11,733 nt of DNA, taken from contig CALEFQ010000005.1 of assembly GCA_937877125.1 (NCBI GenBank), forward strand, positions 1 through 11,733, in the 5' to 3' direction. This document shows positions 6,927 to 11,733 of the stretch, piece by piece. The translations under genes were made by a program, and so were the position numbers. The stretch comes from an uncultured bacterium (GTDB taxonomy: Bacteria > Patescibacteriota > CALEFQ01). The notes beneath the pieces are model-generated. The model saw nothing but the letters and a program-made list of their open reading frames with translations. It was not told the DNA's origin and ran no database searches. The stretch's first letter is position 1, and each line of letters starts with the position of its first letter.

Positions 6927-6955
6927 TTGACGTGATTAGTTAATCCTGGTATAAT
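6927..6955 (+). promoter_or_regulatory. Sigma-70 type promoter for greA
   Basis: -35 TTGACG (6927-6932), 17-base spacer, -10 TATAAT (6950-6955) preceded by TG at 6947-6948 (extended -10). Transcription should start near 6962, inside the palindrome GTTAATTAAC (6959-6968), giving a leader of about 98 bases before greA. Sequence match is close to ideal. Confidence 0.85.
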
Positions 6956-6974
6956 TTTGTTAATTAACTTTTGT

Positions 6975-7001
6975 ACCCGCATTCGGCGGGTCATAATTTT
7001 T
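6975..7001 (+). promoter_or_regulatory. First leader hairpin of greA mRNA
   Basis: Stem ACCCGC (6975-6980) with GCGGGT (6986-6991) around loop ATTCG, followed after five bases by a T5 tract (6997-7001). It is too weak and too far from the T tract to be a convincing terminator on its own, but it is the first structure an RNA polymerase from the greA promoter would make. Confidence 0.55.
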
Positions 7002-7002
7002 G

Positions 7003-7045
7003 AAAAGCGATTTTTCCCGGCGGGACCGGGGGAGCGCATTTTTTT
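7003..7045 (+). promoter_or_regulatory. Attenuator-like second leader hairpin of greA
   Basis: A long imperfect stem: AAAAGCG (7003-7009) pairs with CGC and TTTT (7035-7037, 7039-7042, one bulged A); inside it TTTTCCCGG (7012-7020) pairs with CCGGGGGAG (7026-7034) using three G-U pairs; loop CGGGA. It runs into a T7 tract (7039-7045), 14 bases before the greA ATG. Shape and T tract resemble an intrinsic terminator placed in the leader, so premature termination before greA is plausible. In E. coli, leader termination at greA yields the GraL RNA; similarity here is only by position. Confidence 0.5.
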
Positions 7046-7059
7046 AACCAGGAATAAAT

Positions 7060-7518
7060 ATGGGCAAAGTTTTAACGCCGCAGGGATACAAAAAACTCCA
7101 GGATGAATTGGAAAATCTAAAGAGTGTCCGCATTCCGGAGATCGCCGAAAAAATAAAGCAAGCCAAGGAGCTGGGTGACTTGAGTGAGAATGCCGAATAC
7201 CATGCGGCCAAAGAAGAACAGGCAATCGTTAACGGGCGCATCAACGAAATTTCCCAGATGCTTAAGGGGGTTGACATTGTTGATCCGGCCGCCAAAAAAG
7301 CCGGCGTGGTGTCTGTCGGATCCAAGTTCCGGGTAAGAAATACGGACCGTGAACATATTTTTACTATTGTGGGCGCCAATGAGTCCGATCCGGCCAAAGG
7401 TTTGATCTCCAATGAATCTCCGATTGGCGCGGCTATGCTCGGGAAAAAGGTCGGCGATACGGTGGCGGTGGAATTGCCAGACGAAACAGTCAAATATAAA
7501 ATAATTTCGGTCGAATAG
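7060..7518 (+). CDS. greA: Transcription elongation factor GreA
   Basis: Binds RNA polymerase through the secondary channel and stimulates cleavage of backtracked RNA, rescuing stalled complexes. The 152-residue length fits the family (about 158). Seen: an N-terminal antiparallel coiled coil (residues ~10-75) with the invariant tip GDLSENAEY (39-47), whose Asp40 and Glu43 correspond to the catalytic acidic pair (D41/E44 in E. coli), and a C-terminal FKBP-like domain (about 80-152) with FTIVGANESDPAKGLISNES and a closing VELPDETVKYKIISVE. The ATG at 7060 has a weak AGGA six bases upstream. It has its own promoter at 6927-6955, a structured leader, and an intrinsic terminator behind it, so it is a one-gene unit. 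Confidence 0.97.
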   Translation: MGKVLTPQGYKKLQDELENLKSVRIPEIAEKIKQAKELGDLSENAEYHAAKEEQAIVNGRINEISQMLKGVDIVDPAAKKAGVVSVGSKFRVRNTDREHIFTIVGANESDPAKGLISNESPIGAAMLGKKVGDTVAVELPDETVKYKIISVE

Positions 7519-7530
7519 TAGCGGGAATAA

Positions 7531-7560
7531 AATAGCCGCGGTCAACGCGGTTATTTTTAT
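7531..7560 (+). terminator. Intrinsic terminator of greA
   Basis: Stem AATAGCCGCG (7531-7540) and CGCGGTTATT (7546-7555), ten pairs with one G-U, loop GTCAA, with the stem running into TTTTT (7554-7558). It lies 13 bases after the greA stop. Confidence 0.85.
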
Positions 7561-7568
7561 CGGCACTT

Positions 7569-7597
7569 TTGCATATTTTCGGCTGGCTTGGTATAAT
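7569..7597 (+). promoter_or_regulatory. Extended -10 promoter for lysS
   Basis: -10 TATAAT (7592-7597) preceded by TGG, the same extended -10 as the greA promoter. The -35 at the proper 17-base spacing is poor (TTGCAT, 7569-7574), as is common when an extended -10 is present. The start would be near 7604, with a leader of about 33 bases. Confidence 0.7.
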
Positions 7598-7636
7598 TAG
7601 AGCCGTAGTTAAGCAGAAAATTGTCAGGTTTTGTTT

Positions 7637-9127
7637 ATGAATGAAGAAAATTACATCCTGGCCGAGCGCCAGAAAAAGCTGGCAGAATTGCGCGCTGCCA
7701 AGATTGACCCTTATCCGGCGCGTTCCGCCCGAACTCACCTGGCCCAAGCGGTGCTGGACAATTTTGACCGTCTCGCGGGGAAGTCAGTCGCTGTCGCAGG
7801 GCGGCTCATGGCTAAGCGAGGCCACGGTAAGCTGGCCTTTTTTACCCTGCAGGACGGCTCCGGGAAGATTCAGTTATTGATGAAATTCGATTCCTTGGGC
7901 GAGTCAAAGTACCGGGCGGTCAAGAAGCTTGATGTGGGGGATTTCCTGGAAGCGTCCGGCAAAGTTTTCAAAACCCAGCGGGGAGAAAAATCAATTGAAG
8001 TTAATGATTTCACGCTTTTAAGCAAATCACTCCGGCCGTTGCCGGAAAAATGGCACGGCTTACAGGACGAAGAAAAACGATATCGCCAACGCTATTTGGA
8101 TTTACTGATCAATCCGGAGCTTCGGGATATCTTTCGGCGCAAGGCGCTTTTCTGGAACGCGATTCGAAATTTTCTTTCCCGCCAAGGCTTCCAGGAGGTG
8201 GAAACACCCGTACTGGAGACGACGGTGGGCGGCGCTGATGCTAATCCATTTGTCACGCACCATGACGCCTTAGACATGGATGCTTATTTGCGGATTTCCA
8301 TGGGGGAATTATGGCAAAAGCGTTTGATGGTCGGCGGCCTGGAAAAAACTTTTGAGATCGGGCGCCAATTCCGAAACGAAGGATTAAGTCCCGAGCATCT
8401 TCAGGATTATACCCAGATGGAATGTTATTGGGCTTATGCTGATTATGAGGACATGATGAAGCTGGTGACGGATCTGTATCGGGAAGCGGCGCGTCAGGCC
8501 TTTGGCCAGACGGTATTTAAAGTGCGAGGTTTTACGATTGATTTAGCAAAAACTTGGCCGAAAATCGAATACGTGGAAGAAATTATAAGGCAGTTAAAAA
8601 TCGATGTTTTGACGGCATCCCGGGAAGAGATTATGGCGAAACTGGATGAATTGCACGAAGAATACGAAAAACAACTGGATAAATGGCGCTTGGTTGACCA
8701 GCTGTGGAAGCATTGCCGTAAGAATATCGGCGGCCCGGCCTTTGTCGTTCATCCGCCGGCGGCCCTGTCGCCGCTAGCCAAGAAAGTGCCCGGCCGGCCG
8801 GAGCTGGTCCAGCGCTTTTGGGTGCTTTTGGGCGGGAGTGAAAACGGTAACGGCTACAGCGAGCTGAATGATCCGGTTGATCAGCGGCAACGTTTTGAGG
8901 CCCAGGCTAAATTGCGCGCCGCGGGCGATAAGGAAGCCCAGATGAATGACACCGATTTTGTCGAGGCAATGGAATACGGGATGCCGCCGGTGGCGGGCTT
9001 CGGTGTTTCGGAAAGGCTGTTTTCGTTCTTATGCGATAAGCCTATTCGCGAGACGGTTATTTTCCCTTTGCTGAAACCAGAAAATTCAGGAGCCTCGGGT
9101 AGTATCGGTAAAAATATAAAAAAATGA
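7637..9127 (+). CDS. lysS: Lysyl-tRNA synthetase, class II
   Basis: Charges tRNA-Lys with lysine. The 496-residue length is normal. Seen in order: an N-terminal OB-fold anticodon-binding domain (about residues 40-130; VAVAGRLMAKRGHGKLAFF and LQDGSGKIQLLM); class II motif 1 (FLSRQGFQEVETPVLE); motif 2 (FEIGRQFRNEGLSPEHLQDY, Arg246, then TQMECYWAYADY); the lysine-pocket region VVHPPAALSPLAK and GGSENGNGYSELNDP; and motif 3 GFGVSERLF (residues 454-462, Arg460). Motif 3 is one residue shorter than the usual GLGIGIDRL. ATG 7637 is chosen over an in-frame TTG at 7631; a weak AGG sits eight bases upstream. It ends in ATGA, overlapping the next gene by four bases, so the two are a translationally coupled pair. 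Confidence 0.95.
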   Translation: MNEENYILAERQKKLAELRAAKIDPYPARSARTHLAQAVLDNFDRLAGKSVAVAGRLMAKRGHGKLAFFTLQDGSGKIQLLMKFDSLGESKYRAVKKLDVGDFLEASGKVFKTQRGEKSIEVNDFTLLSKSLRPLPEKWHGLQDEEKRYRQRYLDLLINPELRDIFRRKALFWNAIRNFLSRQGFQEVETPVLETTVGGADANPFVTHHDALDMDAYLRISMGELWQKRLMVGGLEKTFEIGRQFRNEGLSPEHLQDYTQMECYWAYADYEDMMKLVTDLYREAARQAFGQTVFKVRGFTIDLAKTWPKIEYVEEIIRQLKIDVLTASREEIMAKLDELHEEYEKQLDKWRLVDQLWKHCRKNIGGPAFVVHPPAALSPLAKKVPGRPELVQRFWVLLGGSENGNGYSELNDPVDQRQRFEAQAKLRAAGDKEAQMNDTDFVEAMEYGMPPVAGFGVSERLFSFLCDKPIRETVIFPLLKPENSGASGSIGKNIKK

Positions 9128-9693
9128 AGCACGGTATCACTCGGGAGGAAGCGTTTTCTTTGGTAAATGAAAAAGTAAAAAATCGCAATTTGGTTCGTCA
9201 CATGCTTGCCACGGAAGCGATCATGAAAGCGCTGGCGCGCCAGCTGGGTGAGGATGAAATCCAATGGGGTCTGGCCGGGTTGCTTCATGATGCCGACATT
9301 GAGCTGGCCGAGTCAAAAGCAGATCCGTCTCGGCACGGCGTGATCATTTCCCGTGAGTTAGCAGCCCGCGGGATCGATCCAGATATTTGCGGGGCGATCC
9401 GGGCGCACAACGAACATTCCGGCGAACCGCGCGACACCAAAATCAAGCAGGCGATTTACGCAACTGATCCGCTGACCGGCTTGGTGGTCGCTTCGGCTCT
9501 GGTTTTGCCGGACAAGAAATTAAAATCGCTGTCCGTTGATTCTTTGCGACGTCGTTTTAAAGAAAAATCATTCGCGGCGGGAGCGCGGCGGGAGGCGATC
9601 GGTTCCATTTCGGCTGTGGGTTTGTCGCTTGATGAGCTTTTTGAGAGCGGATTGGCGGCGATGCAGTCTATTTCCGACGATTTAGGACTTTAG
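9124..9693 (+). CDS. HD-superfamily metal-dependent hydrolase
   Basis: A 189-residue stand-alone HD-domain protein of the predicted-hydrolase type; such enzymes use divalent metals to cleave phosphate esters, often of nucleotides. The metal ligands are all visible: His26 (VRHMLATEA), His55-Asp56 (GLLHDADIE), His71 (SRHGVII), His95 and His98 (IRAHNEHSG), and Asp115 (YATDPLTG). So it is probably active. The substrate cannot be told from sequence. It lacks a RelA/SpoT synthetase part and a GGDEF or sensor domain. The start codon lies within the lysS stop (ATGA), without a Shine-Dalgarno, so it is expressed with lysS. The link with lysine charging may be simple co-transcription. Confidence 0.85.
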   Translation: MKHGITREEAFSLVNEKVKNRNLVRHMLATEAIMKALARQLGEDEIQWGLAGLLHDADIELAESKADPSRHGVIISRELAARGIDPDICGAIRAHNEHSGEPRDTKIKQAIYATDPLTGLVVASALVLPDKKLKSLSVDSLRRRFKEKSFAAGARREAIGSISAVGLSLDELFESGLAAMQSISDDLGL

Positions 9694-9710
9694 GCTTTAA
9701 ATAAAAAACT

Positions 9711-10880
9711 ATGTCAAAGAAAATTTTTTCAAGCGGCGTCTTGCTTAGTGTTGTCGCTTTGCTTTGTCTGCCCTTGGCGACCCAGGCGGCGACTTTCAAG
9801 GGCGAGGAAAATCTGGTCGTCAATGAAGAAACGGCCGATCTCTACGCGGCCGGCGCCAATGTTTCAATCCTGAAATCGGTGACTGGTGATTTAAGCGTGG
9901 CTGGCAGTATGGTCACGATCCAGCCTGGCGTGGCTGTTTCTCAAGACTTAAATGTGGCGGGCGGGCAGCTTTGGTTGGACGCGCAAGTGGCCGATGACGC
10001 TCGGGTGATGGGAGGCGTGGTTAATCTAAACGGGCAGGTCGACGGTGACTTGTTTGTCGCGGGCGGCACGATCCTGGTAACCGGGCTAGTCAAAGGAGAT
10101 ATTTATGCGGCGGGCGGCACTATTTCTTTGGGCGGTAAGGTTGACGGCAAAGTAGTGTTGAGCGGCGGCGAGATAATTCTGTCCGACGGGGCCGAGATCA
10201 AGGGCGATTTTGAATATACTTCCGAAAATCCGGCGCAGATTGACGCGGCCGCCGAGATTGGCGGGAATACCATTTTTCATCAGACGGTGCCGGCCGATCA
10301 CAATTGGCAGCCAGAAGGCATGTGGTCGTTTTTGGGGCTAGCCGGACTGGCAGGGGGAATTGCCGCTCCGCTGATTTTCCTGATGGGGTTGGTGGCCTTG
10401 TTCCTCTTTACCTTGTTTGTTATTTTCGCGGCCCCGCTTAAAACCCAGGATTCCGCGACGGCAATCCGGCAGCATCCTTGGAAAAGTCTCGGTTTCGGTC
10501 TGGTTTTCTTGATCTTGCCACCGATCGTCGGCTTTATCCTTCTCGTCATCCCTTTCACGTTTATGATCGGATTAGTGATTCTGGTCGGCTATGCTTTCGG
10601 CCTGATGGTTTTGCCGGCGATTTTGACTTTCTTTCTCGGGTCATCCACTTTCCGCTTACTTCACAGACAGGCTGATTTCACCCGCCGTTCCCACCTGGTC
10701 TGGTCGGCCTTGCTGGGCGCTTTGGTGTACAGCTTATTGATGTTCATCCCGCTGGTTGGCGGCTTGATTATCGCCATCGGTTTGGTTTTCGCTGCCGGTT
10801 CAATGCTCCAGGTCGTGCGCCCTCTGGTTTTCAAAAAACGCGACTGGAATAAAAATTCCCCGGCCGTTCCTAACAATTAA
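9711..10880 (+). CDS. Exported bactofilin-like beta-helix protein with C-terminal membrane spans
   Basis: The product has 389 residues. It begins with a signal peptide (1-26, ending in TQA before ATF) that would export the N-terminal part. Residues ~43-166 are a tandem repeat of 17 residues of the form D-(L/I)-x-x-A-G-G-x-(I/V)-x-L, with units starting at D43, D60, D79, D96, D113, D130 and K147 (one step of 19), ending near D166. This is the short-repeat right-handed beta-helix pattern of polymer-forming bactofilins. From about residue 204 come several membrane spans (about five or six; for example LIFLMGLVALFLFTLFVIF and VGFILLVIPFTFMIGLVIL) and a basic tail (VFKKRDWNK). The likely layout is an external beta-helix anchored in the membrane; function is unknown, an envelope scaffold being the natural guess. 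No Shine-Dalgarno or clear promoter is visible in the 17-base gap before it. Confidence 0.75.
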   Translation: MSKKIFSSGVLLSVVALLCLPLATQAATFKGEENLVVNEETADLYAAGANVSILKSVTGDLSVAGSMVTIQPGVAVSQDLNVAGGQLWLDAQVADDARVMGGVVNLNGQVDGDLFVAGGTILVTGLVKGDIYAAGGTISLGGKVDGKVVLSGGEIILSDGAEIKGDFEYTSENPAQIDAAAEIGGNTIFHQTVPADHNWQPEGMWSFLGLAGLAGGIAAPLIFLMGLVALFLFTLFVIFAAPLKTQDSATAIRQHPWKSLGFGLVFLILPPIVGFILLVIPFTFMIGLVILVGYAFGLMVLPAILTFFLGSSTFRLLHRQADFTRRSHLVWSALLGALVYSLLMFIPLVGGLIIAIGLVFAAGSMLQVVRPLVFKKRDWNKNSPAVPNN

Positions 10881-10885
10881 TTGAC

Positions 10886-11733
10886 ATGATTGACATCAAG
10901 CTCCTGCGCGAGCAACCAGGCCTTTACCGGGACACAGCTAAGGCTAAAGGGATAAAAATTGATATTGATCGCTTGTTGGCACTAGACCAAAAGCGCCTGG
11001 TTTTGCTAAAAGAAATTGACCAGTGGCGGCAAAAGAAAAACAAACAAGACGATCTGATAAAAAGGGCGGCCGCGAACCAGCGGACGTCTTTGATCGCCGG
11101 TGGAAAAAAGATCAAGCTGGAATTGTCTCGGCGCGAGCCAGAATTAAGAAAGCTGGAACCGGAGTATCTCGACCTGTTGAGCCGGGTTCCTTTGCCGGCT
11201 GATCCGGGAACGCCGCCCGGCGCAGACGATAAAAGTAATAAAGAGATAAAACGCCAGGGGAATATTTCTCAATTCGATTTTCAGCCCAAAAGTCATATTG
11301 AGCTGGGAAAATCTTTGGGACTACTTGATTTGGAATCCGGGGTTCATTTGTCCGGTTATCGCGGTTATGTGCTGAAAAATGAAGGGGCGTTGCTCCATTT
11401 GGCGGTATTGTGGTATGCCATAACCAAATTGCGCCAAAAGGGATTTACGTTAGTTATTCCGCCCACCCTGATTAAGGAATTTGCCTTGTTTGGCAGCGGC
11501 CATTTCCCGTTTGACCGGGAAAATGTTTATCGGGTGGCGGAGCAGTCCAATTTATCAGATCAAAAAGCGGAACCGTTATATTTAGTTGGCACTTCCGAGC
11601 CGGCTCTGTTGGCGCTCTACGCCAAAAAAACTCTGGCCGAAAAAGATTTACCCTTGAAGCTTTGCGGATTTTCCCCTTGTTACCGTTCCGAAATCGGCAG
11701 CTACGGCAAAGATACCAATGGAATCTACCGGAT
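10886..11733 (+). CDS. serS: Seryl-tRNA synthetase, 3'-truncated by window edge
   Basis: Charges tRNA-Ser with serine. 282 full codons are present of an expected ~420. Seen: the start MIDIKLLREQPGLYR, typical of the family; the long N-terminal antiparallel coiled coil that grips tRNA-Ser (about residues 30-105, with many K, R, E, Q, L); a linker ending HIELGKSLGLLDLESG; the beginning of the class II core (GYVLKNEGALLHLAV, LRQKGFTLVIPPTLI); the serine-binding TSE motif (GTSEPALLALY); and motif 2 (FSPCYRSEIGSYGKDTNG). Motif 3 lies beyond the window. ATG 10886 follows the previous stop by five bases, with no Shine-Dalgarno. The start sits in a near-perfect 9-base direct repeat (TTGACATGA, TTGACATCA; 10881-10898). 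The frame is open to the last base. Confidence 0.94.
   Translation, partial: MIDIKLLREQPGLYRDTAKAKGIKIDIDRLLALDQKRLVLLKEIDQWRQKKNKQDDLIKRAAANQRTSLIAGGKKIKLELSRREPELRKLEPEYLDLLSRVPLPADPGTPPGADDKSNKEIKRQGNISQFDFQPKSHIELGKSLGLLDLESGVHLSGYRGYVLKNEGALLHLAVLWYAITKLRQKGFTLVIPPTLIKEFALFGSGHFPFDRENVYRVAEQSNLSDQKAEPLYLVGTSEPALLALYAKKTLAEKDLPLKLCGFSPCYRSEIGSYGKDTNGIYR

Noticed and set aside
6346..6930. The 194-codon first frame as an intact transposase
   Set aside because: After about 6750 its residues no longer match the family, while the -1 frame gives the conserved FRWQKSFHDH and tyrosine region.
6975..6991. Hairpin ACCCGC/GCGGGT as terminator of the upstream transposase
   Set aside because: It lies downstream of the greA promoter and its T tract is five bases away; it fits better as part of the greA leader.
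10881..10898. 9-base direct repeat at the serS start as a regulatory repeat
   Set aside because: Two copies only, one mismatch, and one copy lies in coding sequence; it may be chance.

Overview
The window is an 11.7 kb piece of a bacterial chromosome, about half GC, with nearly all genes on the + strand and packed tightly. The best guess is a Candidate Phyla Radiation (Patescibacteria, Parcubacteria-like) genome. This rests on four things: most genes lack a Shine-Dalgarno sequence; a Patescibacteria-style REP-associated transposase is present; there is an exported beta-helix repeat protein with several membrane spans; and mreBCD-PBP2 is linked to proS. TGA is used as a stop (mreC, lysS), so this is not a recoded (UGA = Gly) lineage. 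The lineage call is inference; no rRNA or marker tree was available.

Layout. Positions 1-5643 form one run: the 3' two thirds of proS (prolyl-tRNA synthetase), then mreB, mreC, mreD and mrdA (PBP2), the core of the rod-shape/elongation machinery. Three of the four junctions overlap by exactly one base (TAATG, TGATG, TAATG). The mreB-mreC junction is instead opened by 75 bp of heptamer repeats arranged as an inverted repeat. The same heptamer (GTCAAAA-like) fills the gap between mrdA and the next gene, a divergent RdgB/HAM1-like NTP pyrophosphatase (5675-6325).

Positions 6346-6908 hold a frameshifted IS200-like, REP-associated (Y1/HUH) transposase relic with the only strong Shine-Dalgarno of the window and a perfect 30-bp palindrome inside its reading frame. 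Behind it lies a compact control region (6909-7059): a perfect DnaA-box consensus, a TTGACG-17-TATAAT promoter with extended -10, and a roughly 100-nt leader with two hairpins, the second attenuator-like, leading into greA. greA ends in a clear intrinsic terminator. A second extended -10 promoter then starts lysS, which overlaps an HD-domain hydrolase gene by 4 bp.

From 9711 there is a secreted/membrane protein with a 17-residue beta-helix repeat (bactofilin-like) and several C-terminal membrane spans, and then the 5' two thirds of serS, cut by the window end. No stretch over 300 bases is without a gene; the longest gap is 151 bases.

Together the genes cover translation (three class II aminoacyl-tRNA synthetases), peptidoglycan elongation and shape (MreBCD, PBP2), transcript elongation (GreA), nucleotide-pool cleaning and an envelope protein. 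I see no defence island, CRISPR or biosynthetic cluster. The most unusual content is the non-coding repeat structure and the palindrome inside the transposase, not a new multi-gene system.
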